A stretch of DNA of 64,000 nt from Halomonas denitrificans (GTDB lineage: Bacteria > Pseudomonadota > Gammaproteobacteria > Pseudomonadales > Halomonadaceae). Below the pieces are notes generated by a model. It was not told where the DNA came from. It saw nothing but the letters and a program-made list of their open reading frames with translations, and ran no database searches. Positions 55,752 through 64,000 of the stretch are shown here, one piece after another. The stretch's first letter is position 1. Every line of letters starts with the position of its first letter. The translations under genes were made by a program, and so were the position numbers. The stretch is taken from positions 496,001-560,000 of the forward strand of contig NZ_PYVX01000001.1 of assembly GCF_003056305.1 (NCBI RefSeq). Reading direction: 5' to 3'.

Positions 55752-56987
55752 TCAGCGCGGCGTCGCCTCCCGCGGCAGCGCCAGGGCCATCAGTGCGCTC
55801 CCCGCCACCAGCGCCGCCGAGACCCACAGGCAGGCCGCAAGCCCCTGGCTCTGGTAGATCCACCCGGAGAGCAGGGTCCCGGCGAGGCGGCCCATGGCGT
55901 TGGCCATGTAGTAGAAGCCCACGTCCATGGAGACGCCGTCGGCCCGGGCATAGTGGACGATCAGGTAGCTGTGCCAGCTGGAGTTGACGGCGAAGAGCAC
56001 GCCGAAGGCGAGCAGCCCCGCCACCAGGGCGCCCACCTCGGCCAGGGGCAGCAGCGCCAGCGCCGCCGGCAGGCCGGCCAGCAGCAGCGCCAGCATCACG
56101 GTGACGCCCCGCGGGCTCGCGCCGAGCCGGGCGGTCAGCCGCGGGGCCTGGGTCTGCACCCCGCCGTAGCCGATGACCCAGAGGGCCAGCAGGCCGCCCA
56201 CCGTCCAGTGGCTCCAGCCGTGCTGGTCATAGAGGAACACCGGCAGCGCCACCACGAACCAGACGTCCCGGGCGGCGAACAGGCAGAGCCTCGCCGCCGA
56301 GAGCACGTTGACGGCCCGCGACGCCGAGAACACCTCGGTGAACTTCGGCTTGCGCTTCTGGCGTCCCAGGTCGGCCTTGAGCCGGACCAGCGACAGGGCG
56401 AGCACGCCCGCCAGCATCACCGCCATGGCGATCACGGCGCCACGGAAGCCGACCAGGGTCAGCAGCGCCCCGCCCAGGAAGAAGCCGGCCCCCTTGAGGG
56501 CGTTCTTGGAGCCGGTGAGGATCGCCACCCAGCGGTAGAGCGCGGAGCCGGCGGTGGGGCTGTCGCTCGGCACCAGCACCTTCACCGCGCTCTTGGCGCT
56601 CATCTTGTTGAGGTCCTTGGCGATCCCCGAGAGCGCCTGGGCGGCCATCACCCAGGGCACGGTCAGCGCGGCCGCGGGCACCATCAGCATGGCAAGCGCC
56701 ACGATCTGCAGGGCGAGGCCGGCGTTCATGGTGCGGTTGAGCCCCAGGCGCGCGCCCAGCCAGCCGCCCACCAGGTTGGTGATCACGCCGAAGGCCTCGT
56801 AGAAGAGGAACAGCAGCGCCACCTCCAGCGGCGAGTAGCCGAGCTGGTGGAAGTGCAGCACCACCAGCATGCGCAGGGCGCCGTCGGTGAGGGTGAAGGC
56901 CCAGTAGTTGCCGGTGATCAGCAGGTACTGGCGTACCTCGAAGGGCAGCGCCCTGATGCGCCCGGCGAGCCCGCCCGCCTCAGGCAT
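55752..56987 (-). CDS. arsJ: Organoarsenical efflux MFS transporter ArsJ
   Basis: 411 aa, twelve membrane segments. Exports 1-arseno-3-phosphoglycerate, the arsenate product made by the partner GAPDH. Overlaps the gap gene by 8 nt, the typical gap-arsJ unit. Segments [17 protein letters not shown] and [16 protein letters not shown] are typical of ArsJ. With gap this provides resistance to arsenate without reduction. Confidence 0.93.
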   Translation of the reverse strand: MPEAGGLAGRIRALPFEVRQYLLITGNYWAFTLTDGALRMLVVLHFHQLGYSPLEVALLFLFYEAFGVITNLVGGWLGARLGLNRTMNAGLALQIVALAMLMVPAAALTVPWVMAAQALSGIAKDLNKMSAKSAVKVLVPSDSPTAGSALYRWVAILTGSKNALKGAGFFLGGALLTLVGFRGAVIAMAVMLAGVLALSLVRLKADLGRQKRKPKFTEVFSASRAVNVLSAARLCLFAARDVWFVVALPVFLYDQHGWSHWTVGGLLALWVIGYGGVQTQAPRLTARLGASPRGVTVMLALLLAGLPAALALLPLAEVGALVAGLLAFGVLFAVNSSWHSYLIVHYARADGVSMDVGFYYMANAMGRLAGTLLSGWIYQSQGLAACLWVSAALVAGSALMALALPREATPR

Positions 56988-58023
56988 GGCCCACCGGCTC
57001 CTTTCCCACCTTCAGGGCCAGCTCCACGGTGCGGTTGGCGTAGCCCCACTCGTTGTCGTACCAGGCGTAGAGCTTCACCTGGGTGCCGCTCACCACCAGG
57101 GTCGAGAGCGCATCGATGATGGCGCTGCGCGGGTCGGTGCGGTAGTCGATGGAGACCAGCGGGCGCGCCTCATAGCCCAGGATGCCCGCGAGCTCGCCCT
57201 CGGCGGCAGCTTCGAGCGCGGCATTGACCTCCTCCACCGTGGTCTCGCGCTCGAGCTCGAAGACCATGTCGGTGAGTGAGGCGTTGGCCAGCGGCACGCG
57301 AATGGCGTGGCCGTTCAGCTTGCCCTCGAGCTCCGGGAAGATGGCGGTGATCGCCTTGGCCGAGCCGGTGGTGGTGGGGATCAGGCTCATGCCGCAGGCG
57401 CGGGAACGGCGGAGGTCCGGCTTCTGTGGAGAGCTGGGCGCGTCGAGGATGGTCTGGGTGTTGGTGATGTCGTGCACCGTGGTCATCGAGCCGTGGCGGA
57501 TGCCGAAGGTCTCGTGGATCACCTTGACCACCGGTGCCAGGCAGTTGGTGGTGCAGCTCGCCGCGGTGACGATGCGATGCACCTCGGGATCGAAGGCGTC
57601 GTCGTTGACGCCCATCACCACGTTGAGCACGCCCTCCTCCTTCACCGGCGCGCTGACCACCACCCGCTCGACGCCCTGGTCGAGATAGGCCTGAAGTGCC
57701 TCACGCGTCTTCATCTTGCCGGAGCACTCGAGGGCCACCCGGCAGCCGGACCAGTCGGCGGCAGCGAGGGTGTCGTGGCCGCTGAAGGCGATGCGTCGGC
57801 CGTCGATCACTAGGGCCTCCGCCTCGGCACGGATGCCCTCGCCCGGCGACCAGCGTCCATGCACTGAGTCGAACTCGAGCAGATGGGCGAAGGTGGCGGC
57901 GTCGCCGCCCGGGTCGTTGATGCAGACGAGTTCGGCCTCCCCGGCCGCGACGCGGGGCCAGAGGCTGCGCAGGGCGAGGCGGCCGATGCGGCCGAAGCCG
58001 TTGATGCCGATGCGAAGGGTCAT
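56980..58023 (-). CDS. ArsJ-associated glyceraldehyde-3-phosphate dehydrogenase
   Basis: 347 aa GAPDH: NAD loop [10 protein letters not shown] (5-14), catalytic Cys157 in AASCTTNC and the conserved His later. In the presence of arsenate it forms 1-arseno-3-phosphoglycerate, which ArsJ exports. The start is MTLRIGING; the 23 codons upstream overlap the operator. Its promoter has an ArsR-type element. Whether it also serves glycolysis is unclear. Confidence 0.93.
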   Translation of the reverse strand: MTLRIGINGFGRIGRLALRSLWPRVAAGEAELVCINDPGGDAATFAHLLEFDSVHGRWSPGEGIRAEAEALVIDGRRIAFSGHDTLAAADWSGCRVALECSGKMKTREALQAYLDQGVERVVVSAPVKEEGVLNVVMGVNDDAFDPEVHRIVTAASCTTNCLAPVVKVIHETFGIRHGSMTTVHDITNTQTILDAPSSPQKPDLRRSRACGMSLIPTTTGSAKAITAIFPELEGKLNGHAIRVPLANASLTDMVFELERETTVEEVNAALEAAAEGELAGILGYEARPLVSIDYRTDPRSAIIDALSTLVVSGTQVKLYAWYDNEWGYANRTVELALKVGKEPVGHA

Positions 58024-58054
58024 GGTCTCTCCTGAGGGGCTCGGGCCGTGGCAA

Positions 58055-58074
58055 ATATACGGAATTCCATATAT
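58055..58074. promoter_or_regulatory. ArsR-type operator upstream of gap-arsJ
   Basis: ATATACGGAA (58055-58064) pairs with TTCCATATAT (58065-58074), 9 of 10 bases. The core ATATATGGAA also occurs in the acr3 operator at 52919-52940. Confidence 0.6.
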
Positions 58075-58132
58075 ATCGTCGACGAATGTCAATGCCGTGA
58101 CGGCGATCGGGGCGCCGGCACTCGCCCGATGA

Positions 58133-59368
58133 TCAGGGGGCGATCAGGGGCCCAGCCGCGGCCAGCAGCGCCACCACCGCCCAGGCGGGCAGCCGCCAGC
58201 GCACCAGCAGCAGGAAGCCGGCCAGCGCCAGGACGAACGCCTCGGGCCCGAGGATGACGCCGGTCCAGAGCGGATCGTAGAGCGCCATGCCGAGGATGCC
58301 CACCACGGCCGCGTTGGCGCCGCACATCGCCGAGCGGGCGGCGGCCCAGTGGCGCAGCCGGTTCCAGCACGGCATCGCCGCCACCAGCAGCAGGAGCCCC
58401 GGCACGAAGATGGCCACCAGCGCCAGGCCGGCGCCCATGAGCCCGCCCGGCCCGATGGCGAGCAGGCTGCCAAGATAGGCCGCGAAGGTGAAGAGCGGGC
58501 CCGGCACCGCCTGGGCGGCACCGTAGCCCGCCAGGAAGGCCTCCGGCGAGACCCAGCCCGGCGGGACCAGCTCGGCCTCGAGAAGCGGCAGCACCACGTG
58601 CCCGCCGCCGAACACCAGGGCCCCGGCCCGATAGAAGGCGTCCAGCAGCGCGAGGATCGGCGAGGCACCGGCGAGTGCCAGCAGCGGCAGGCCGCCGAGC
58701 AGCGCGAGGAAGAGCGCCAGGGCGAGGCCGCCGGCCCGGGGCGAGACGGGCCACGCCCGCCCCGCGTGCGGGAACGCCTCGCCGGTGCCCCGGCAGAGGC
58801 ACAGGCCGGCCAGCGCCCCCATCAGGATCGCCGCCAGCTGGCCGAGCGGCCCGTCCACCCCCACCAGGATGGCGACCGCCGCCAGCGCGATGCCGGCGCG
58901 ACGCCGGTCCGGGCAGAGGCTCTGCGCCATGCCCCAGACGGCCTGGGCGACGATGGCCACCGCCGCCACCTTGAGGCCGTGCACCAGCCCCGACGCCACG
59001 GGCCCCGCGACGAGGCTCGCGCCCAGGGCGACGGCCACCAGCAGCAGCGCGGATGGCAGGGTGAAGGCGACCCAGGCCAGGGCCGCGCCCCAGGGACCGG
59101 CGCGCAGCAGCCCCAGGGCGAAGCCCACCTGGCTGCTGGCCGGCCCGGGCAGGAACTGGCACAGCGCCACCAGCTCGGCGTAGTCCGCCTCCTCGAGCCA
59201 GCGACGGCGCGTCACGAACTCGTGGCGGAAATAGCCGAGGTGCGCCACCGGGCCGCCGAAGGAGGTCAGGCCCAGCAGCAGGAACGCCCGGAAGACCTCC
59301 CCCGGGCGCCCCGGCCGGCGCGCCCCACTCTCGCGGGGCGCCGCCGGCGTATCGAGCCGGTCGACCAC
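58133..59368 (-). CDS. chrA: Chromate transporter ChrA (long form)
   Basis: 411 aa, two homologous halves of about five or six membrane segments each. Both halves carry the CHR motifs: [12 protein letters not shown] and [11 protein letters not shown] in the first; [11 protein letters not shown] and [14 protein letters not shown] in the second. Expels chromate. It starts with GTG only 2 nt after the pstB stop and no better start exists, so it is probably expressed with the pst operon. Confidence 0.9.
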   Translation of the reverse strand: MVDRLDTPAAPRESGARRPGRPGEVFRAFLLLGLTSFGGPVAHLGYFRHEFVTRRRWLEEADYAELVALCQFLPGPASSQVGFALGLLRAGPWGAALAWVAFTLPSALLLVAVALGASLVAGPVASGLVHGLKVAAVAIVAQAVWGMAQSLCPDRRRAGIALAAVAILVGVDGPLGQLAAILMGALAGLCLCRGTGEAFPHAGRAWPVSPRAGGLALALFLALLGGLPLLALAGASPILALLDAFYRAGALVFGGGHVVLPLLEAELVPPGWVSPEAFLAGYGAAQAVPGPLFTFAAYLGSLLAIGPGGLMGAGLALVAIFVPGLLLLVAAMPCWNRLRHWAAARSAMCGANAAVVGILGMALYDPLWTGVILGPEAFVLALAGFLLLVRWRLPAWAVVALLAAAGPLIAP

Positions 59369-59370
59369 GC

Positions 59371-60261
59371 CTAGCCGTAGCGGCCGGTGATGTAGTCCTC
59401 GGTCTTCTTGGTGTGGGGGTTGGAGAACATCGTCTTGGTGTCGTTGTACTCGATGATCTCACCCAGGTGGAAGAAGGCCGTGTAGTCGGCGACCCGCGCC
59501 GCCTGCTGCATGTTGTGGGTCACGGTGATGATGGTGAACTGCTGCTTGAGCTTGTCCATCAGGTCTTCGATGGTCGCCGTGGAGATCGGGTCGAGGGCCG
59601 AGGTCGGCTCGTCCATCAGGATCACGTCGGGCTGCACGGCGATCGCCCGGGCGATGCAAAGGCGCTGCTGCTGGCCGCCGGAGAGCGAGGTGCCCGGCTG
59701 GTGCAGCTTGTCCTTGACCTCCTCCCAGAGGCCGGCATCGCGCAGGGCCCGCTCCACCAGCTCGTCCTGGTCCGACTTGCGGCCGACCAGGTCGTGCATG
59801 CGCGGCGCGTAGGCGACGTTCTCGTAGATCGACTTGGGGAAGGGGTTGGGCTTCTGGAAGACCATCCCCACCCGGCGTCGCAGGGCCACCTCGTCCATCT
59901 TGACCGCGTTGACGTCGCGACCGTCCATCTCCACCAGCCCCTCGATGCGCACGTTGGGGATCAGGTCGTTCATGCGGTTGAGGCAGCGCAGGAAGGTCGA
60001 CTTGCCGCAGCCCGAGGGGCCGATCAGCGCCGTGACGTTCTTCTGGAAGACATCGATGTCGATGCCCTTCAGCGCCTGGCTCTGGCCGTACCAGAGGTTG
60101 AGGTCGCGCACGCGGATGGAGAGCTCGTGATGGGCATCGTCGTTGCGCGTCACCGGCTGACCGCGTTGCTGCTCCCTGTTCTGCTGTCCCGGGCCGTCCT
60201 GGCCGGACCTGTGTTGAGCTGACATCGGCGCACTACTCCGCTCGGCAACTTGCATGTTCAT
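59371..60261 (-). CDS. pstB: Phosphate ABC transporter ATPase PstB
   Basis: 296 aa; the first 40 residues are an unconserved polar extension. Walker [10 protein letters not shown], the signature LSGGQQQR, and Walker [13 protein letters not shown] are intact. Powers phosphate uptake. Fourth gene of pstS-C-A-B. No phoU follows; chrA takes that place. Confidence 0.95.
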   Translation of the reverse strand: MNMQVAERSSAPMSAQHRSGQDGPGQQNREQQRGQPVTRNDDAHHELSIRVRDLNLWYGQSQALKGIDIDVFQKNVTALIGPSGCGKSTFLRCLNRMNDLIPNVRIEGLVEMDGRDVNAVKMDEVALRRRVGMVFQKPNPFPKSIYENVAYAPRMHDLVGRKSDQDELVERALRDAGLWEEVKDKLHQPGTSLSGGQQQRLCIARAIAVQPDVILMDEPTSALDPISTATIEDLMDKLKQQFTIITVTHNMQQAARVADYTAFFHLGEIIEYNDTKTMFSNPHTKKTEDYITGRYG

Positions 60262-60289
60262 CTGAGGATATCCTGTGTCGTGTCGATGG

Positions 60290-61456
60290 CTACCAGCGAC
60301 GCTCGAATTTCTTGCGCAGCACCACCGCCGTGGCGTTCAGGGTGATGAGCACGGTCAGCAGCACCAGGATGCCGCCGGAGGTCTTCTCGATGAAGGCCCG
60401 ATCGGGCTCCCCCGCCCAGGTGAAGATCTGCGCCGGCAGCACCGTGGCCGCCTCGGTGAAGGAGGTGGTGACGTCGGGGATGAAGGCCACCATGCCGACG
60501 ATGATCAGCGGCGCGGTCTCGCCCATGGCCTGGGCCAGGCCGATGATCGAGCCGGTCATGATCCCCGGCAGCGCCAGCGGCAGCACGTGGTCGCGCACCA
60601 CCTGCCAGCGCGAGCAGCCCACCCCGAAGGCGGCGTGGCGGATCGACTCCGGTACGCTGCGCAGCGCCGTGCGGGTGGCGATGATGATCACCGGCAGGGT
60701 CATCAGCGCCAGCGTCAGGCCGCCGACCAGCGGCGAGGAGCGCGGAACGCCGAAGAAGTTGATGAAGATCGCCAGGCCCAGCAGGCCGAAGAGGATCGAG
60801 GGGATCGCCGCCAGGTTGTTGATGTTGATCTCGATGGCCTGGGTGAAGCGGTTGTCCGGGGCGAACTCCTCCAGGTAGACCGCCGTCATCACGCCGATAG
60901 GGAAGGCCACCGCCAGGGTCACCAGCAGGGTCAGCAGCGTGCCCATGGCCGCCGAGGCGATACCGGTCAGCTCGGGCATCTTGGAGTCGCCGCGGGTGAA
61001 GAAGGTGGTGTTGAAGCGCAGCTCGGCGCGCCCCTGCTCCACCAGCCGGTCGACCACGGCCTGCTCGCTCGCCTTGAGCTTGGAGTGGTGGCCCTTGAGG
61101 TACTGGTCCACCTGGCCGTCGGCGAGCACCCACTCCAGGCGGGTGGTGCCCAGCAGGTCGGGGTTGTCCTCCATGCGCCCGGGGATCAGGCGCAGGTAGC
61201 CGCGGCTGACCAGCGAGCGGACGTCCTCGTTCACGGCGGCCAGGGGCAGCTGGCTGGCCTGCTCGCTGTAGTCGACCTGGACCTGGATCTGGGCCTGCTT
61301 GAAGGCCGGCAGGCCCTTGACCAGCATGTCGGCGAAGAACAGCACCAGGAAGAGCCCGGCGAGCCCCAGGGCGCCCATGGAGATCCACTTCAGGCGCGCC
61401 GACTTGCGGTGGCGGCGCTTGAGCTGGGCGCTGATGTCGTCGAAGGATTGACTCAT
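60290..61456 (-). CDS. pstA: Phosphate ABC transporter permease PstA
   Basis: 388 aa. One N-terminal membrane helix (about 25-45), a periplasmic domain of about 120 residues typical of the long PstA variant, then six membrane segments with the EAA-type loop ([24 protein letters not shown]). Pairs with PstC. 28 nt upstream of pstB. Confidence 0.93.
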   Translation of the reverse strand: MSQSFDDISAQLKRRHRKSARLKWISMGALGLAGLFLVLFFADMLVKGLPAFKQAQIQVQVDYSEQASQLPLAAVNEDVRSLVSRGYLRLIPGRMEDNPDLLGTTRLEWVLADGQVDQYLKGHHSKLKASEQAVVDRLVEQGRAELRFNTTFFTRGDSKMPELTGIASAAMGTLLTLLVTLAVAFPIGVMTAVYLEEFAPDNRFTQAIEININNLAAIPSILFGLLGLAIFINFFGVPRSSPLVGGLTLALMTLPVIIIATRTALRSVPESIRHAAFGVGCSRWQVVRDHVLPLALPGIMTGSIIGLAQAMGETAPLIIVGMVAFIPDVTTSFTEAATVLPAQIFTWAGEPDRAFIEKTSGGILVLLTVLITLNATAVVLRKKFERRW

Positions 61457-61474
61457 CGGAACGTGTCCTCGGCG

Positions 61475-62731
61475 TTACAGGTTGTTGACCCGGTACTTCT
61501 CGCGGAAACGGCGAATCATGATCACCGAGACCAGGTTCAGGCTCAGGGTCACCACGAAGAGCACCAGCCCCAGCGCGAAGGCGGAGAGGGTCTCGGCGCT
61601 GGCGAACTCCTGGTCGCCGGTCAGGGCGGCCACGATGCGTACCGTCACGGTGGTCATGTCCTCCAGCGGGTTGGCGGTCAGGTTGGGCCGCATGCCGGCG
61701 GCCATCACCACGATCATGGTCTCGCCCAGCGCCCGGGAGACCGCCAGCAGCGAGGCGGAGATGATCCCCGGCAGGGCCGCCGGGATCACCACGTCGCGGA
61801 TGGTCTCGCCCTTGGTCATGCCCAGCGCCAGCGAGCCCTGGCGCATGCTGTCGGGGACCGAGGTGATCACGTCGTCGGAGAGTGACGAGATGAACGGGAT
61901 GATCATGATGCCCATCACGATGCCGGGCGCCAGCGCGTTGTTGAAGGAGGCCTCGAGCCCGAAGAAGCCGGCCACGCTGACGATGATCGGCGCCACGGTG
62001 ATGGCGGCGAAGAAGCCGTAGACCACGGTGGGGATGCCGGCCAGGACCTCGAGCACCGGCTTGGCCACGGTGCGCACGCGGGTGGGGGCGAACTCGGCCA
62101 TGTAGATGGCCGCCAGCAGGCCGATGGGAATCGCCACCAGCATCGCCACGGCGGTGATCATGAAGGTGCCGGCGAACAGCGGCACCGAGCCGAACTGGGC
62201 GGCGCTGGCGCCCTCCTCGGCGCGACCGGCGGCCTCGAGGAAGCTGGCGCCCGGGTTCCAGGTGGTCCCGGTGATGAAGTCCCAGAAGTTCTGCATCTGG
62301 AAGAAGCGCAGCGCCTCGCCGATGATCGAGACCAGGATGCCCAGGGTGGTGAAGATGGAGATCAGCGCGGCGCCGGCCAGCACGAAGCGGATCACCCGCT
62401 CGATGGCCTGGCGCGCGTGGAAATCGGGGCGCACCATCAGCACGCCGACGGCGAGCCCGAGGCAGGCCACGAGCAGGCTGCCGACGAGCAGGTAGAGGGT
62501 GGGGATCTCGGCCCCGAGCAGCAGCAGCGTGAAGCCGCCCACGGCGCTGAGCACCAGCGCCGGTCCCGCCGTCGACAGCACGGCGAACCAGGCGTACTGG
62601 TCGGGCTGGGCCTGCATCGCGGTACCACCGGCCCGCACCCGAGACGCCTTGGCACGCCCGAGGAAGAAGGCTATCAGACCCAGCAGCAGCAGGGCGCCGC
62701 CGAACATGGCGAGTATCTGATTGGTCTGCAT
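61475..62731 (-). CDS. pstC: Phosphate ABC transporter permease PstC
   Basis: 418 aa with membrane helices at about 8-25, 45-100, and six further segments carrying the permease loop (DSMRQGSLALGMTKGETIRDVVIP). Longer N-terminus than E. coli PstC, as in other Halomonas and Pseudomonas. Co-transcribed with pstS; a hairpin lies in the pstS-pstC gap. Confidence 0.93.
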   Translation of the reverse strand: MQTNQILAMFGGALLLLGLIAFFLGRAKASRVRAGGTAMQAQPDQYAWFAVLSTAGPALVLSAVGGFTLLLLGAEIPTLYLLVGSLLVACLGLAVGVLMVRPDFHARQAIERVIRFVLAGAALISIFTTLGILVSIIGEALRFFQMQNFWDFITGTTWNPGASFLEAAGRAEEGASAAQFGSVPLFAGTFMITAVAMLVAIPIGLLAAIYMAEFAPTRVRTVAKPVLEVLAGIPTVVYGFFAAITVAPIIVSVAGFFGLEASFNNALAPGIVMGIMIIPFISSLSDDVITSVPDSMRQGSLALGMTKGETIRDVVIPAALPGIISASLLAVSRALGETMIVVMAAGMRPNLTANPLEDMTTVTVRIVAALTGDQEFASAETLSAFALGLVLFVVTLSLNLVSVIMIRRFREKYRVNNL

Positions 62732-62795
62732 AGGTGTCTCTCGAAGGAGTTCATTCGCGGACGGGGCAGATCGGCCCGGTCCGTCGAAACGTGAG

Positions 62796-62824
62796 CCGGC
62801 CGGCAGCCCTGAGCTGCCGGCCGG
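62796..62824 (-). promoter_or_regulatory. Intercistronic hairpin between pstS and pstC
   Basis: A 12-bp perfect stem (62796-62807 with 62813-62824) without a T-run. Such hairpins after a binding-protein gene usually stabilise the upstream RNA or attenuate read-through, giving more PstS than PstCAB. Confidence 0.55.
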
Positions 62825-62845
62825 GTGAAACGACTCGCGCCGGCG

Positions 62846-63859
62846 TTACTTCAGATCGGCCAGTTCGAGGGTCTCGCGGTTCTCGACGTCCTGGCGCGCT
62901 TCCTCGCGCATCTCGGCGGGCGCCGGGATCAGGCCGATGCCCTTGAGGTAGCCTAGATCACCGATCATCTGCTCGCTCATGAACAGGTCGGCGTAGGCGT
63001 ACATGGCCGGCACCTCGTCGGCGTGCTGATTCTTGATGTAGAAGAACATCGAGCGCGACACCGGGTACTCGCCGCTGCCGATGGCATCCGGGGTCGGGGC
63101 GACGCCGTCGATGTTGGAACCGGTCAGGGTATCGGCGTTCTCCTCGAGGAAGGAGTAGCCGAAGATGCCGAAGGCCTCGGTGTTCTCGGCCAGGCGCTGA
63201 ACGATCAGGTTGTCGTTCTCGCCGGCGTCGATGAAGGCGCCGTCGGTACGGATGTCGGTGTAGCCCTCGCCGCCGTAGGCGTCCATCTCCTCGGAGGCGG
63301 CTTCCATCACCAGCTCCTCGAAGGCGTCACGGGTGCCGGAGGTGGTGGGCGGGCCGTAGACGGCGATCTCGCGCGCCGGCAGGGCGTCGTCGATCTCGCT
63401 CCACTGGGTGTAGGGGTTGTCGACCAGCTCGCCGTCGACCGGCACCTTGGCGGCGAGAGCCAGGAAGATCTGCTCGCGGGTGACGTCCATCGCCTCGTTG
63501 GCGTTGGACTGGGCGAAGGCGATGCCGTCGTAACCGATGAAGGCCTCGGTGATGTCGGTGACACCGTTCTCCTCGCAGCGCTCGAACTCGGAGGGCTTCA
63601 TGCGGCGCGAGGCGTTGGTGATGTCCGGCGTGTCGTCACCGACCCCATTGCAGAACAGACGCAGCCCACCACCGGAGCCGGTGGATTCGATGACCGGCGT
63701 CGGGTACTCGGTGGTGGCACCGAACTCCTCGGCCACGTAGCTGGCGAACGGGTAGACGGTGCTGGAGCCGACGATGCGAGCCTGCTCGCGGGCCTGGGCG
63801 ACACCGGCCACACCGATCACGGCGGCGGCGATGGCGGTGGTCTTGAGGATGCGGTTCAT
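62846..63859 (-). CDS. pstS: Phosphate-binding periplasmic protein PstS
   Basis: 337 aa with a signal peptide cleaved after AQA (about residue 23). Binds phosphate and delivers it to PstCA. Mature start REQARIVGSSTVYPFA, ESTGSGGGLRLFC and the PTTSGTRDAFEEL segment are typical of the Pseudomonas-type PstS. Ribosome site AGGAG. Preceded by a Pho box. Confidence 0.95.
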   Translation of the reverse strand: MNRILKTTAIAAAVIGVAGVAQAREQARIVGSSTVYPFASYVAEEFGATTEYPTPVIESTGSGGGLRLFCNGVGDDTPDITNASRRMKPSEFERCEENGVTDITEAFIGYDGIAFAQSNANEAMDVTREQIFLALAAKVPVDGELVDNPYTQWSEIDDALPAREIAVYGPPTTSGTRDAFEELVMEAASEEMDAYGGEGYTDIRTDGAFIDAGENDNLIVQRLAENTEAFGIFGYSFLEENADTLTGSNIDGVAPTPDAIGSGEYPVSRSMFFYIKNQHADEVPAMYAYADLFMSEQMIGDLGYLKGIGLIPAPAEMREEARQDVENRETLELADLK

Positions 63860-63920
63860 GGAGCGATCTCCTGTCGAGAAAGGGATTCATCCTTCGCGAC
63901 ACACACGATGCCCCAGGAAA

Positions 63921-63938
63921 GTGACAGCTTCATGACAA
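63921..63938 (-). promoter_or_regulatory. Pho box upstream of pstS
   Basis: On the minus strand TTGTCAT-N4-CTGTCAC (63938-63921), a near-perfect match to two PhoB half-sites (CTGTCAT-N4-CTGTCAT), 62 nt before the pstS start. Implies induction under phosphate limitation by PhoBR. Confidence 0.9.
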
Positions 63939-63975
63939 CCGGCGGCGACAGCGCAATCCCCGCCCTGCCGGCCGC

Positions 63976-64000
63976 TCAGGCGGCGGGCGCGACCTCCCGG
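63976..64000 (-). CDS. Possible 3' end of an upstream gene
   Basis: On the minus strand a frame REVAPAA followed by TGA enters from the window edge and stops at 63976. In many relatives phoR or another gene lies here, but seven codons cannot identify it. Confidence 0.25.

Overview
The window is high-GC DNA from a gammaproteobacterium, most likely Halomonas or a close relative (Halomonadaceae). The evidence is established gene orders (proA-nadD; accB-accC-prmA-dusB-fis-purH; ubiX next to mpl; pstS-C-A-B), acidic Ala/Glu/Asp-rich proteins, a DUF2333 protein, a PPi-type phosphofructokinase and BioC/BioH-type biotin synthesis. It reads as chromosome. I see no phage, insertion sequence, CRISPR array or rRNA. 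Coding density is very high and no gap without a gene exceeds about 300 bases.

Layout. 1-7.6 kb: proA overlapping the start of nadD; a pair of membrane proteins with GGDEF-like tails; a DedA-PAP2 fusion; a LysE-type exporter; ubiX and mpl. 7.8-11.6 kb: PPi-type phosphofructokinase, a kinase/phosphatase fusion that has lost catalytic residues in both halves, and inorganic pyrophosphatase. 11.7-21.5 kb: DUF2333 protein, dsbD, then the lipid/translation/purine block accB-accC, prmA, dusB-fis and purH. 21.6-26 kb: succinate-semialdehyde dehydrogenase, folX and folE (folE with an apparent light-type LitR operator), an exported protein and srkA. 26-33 kb: the biotin locus, with comF divergent from bioBFHCD behind a BirA-like operator, tRNA-Leu(UAG), then bioA.

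33-44.5 kb is an accessory stretch: an alpha/beta-hydrolase paired with an ATP-grasp enzyme, a small winged-helix protein, small Cys-rich proteins, one low-GC orphan gene, a nucleoside deaminase, an HTH-GST fusion leading two membrane proteins, a lipoprotein and a zinc metallopeptidase. 44.6-51.3 kb is an acyl-CoA catabolism cluster (acyl-CoA dehydrogenase, 3-hydroxyacyl-CoA dehydrogenase, acyl-CoA ligase, TetR regulator, thiolase) that could carry a medium or branched fatty acid through beta-oxidation. 51.4-52.8 kb: FetAB-like exporter.

52.9-64 kb: an arsenic resistance region (acr3, arsR, an MFS gene, gap-arsJ), a chromate transporter and the phosphate-uptake operon pstSCAB behind a clear Pho box. 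Putative ArsR operators lie before acr3 and gap. Gap plus ArsJ convert arsenate to 1-arseno-3-phosphoglycerate and export it; Acr3 exports arsenite; Pst is the likely entry route for arsenate. phoU is not found after pstB; chrA occupies that place.

Most assignments rest on motifs recognised by eye in the translated sequence; no database search was run.
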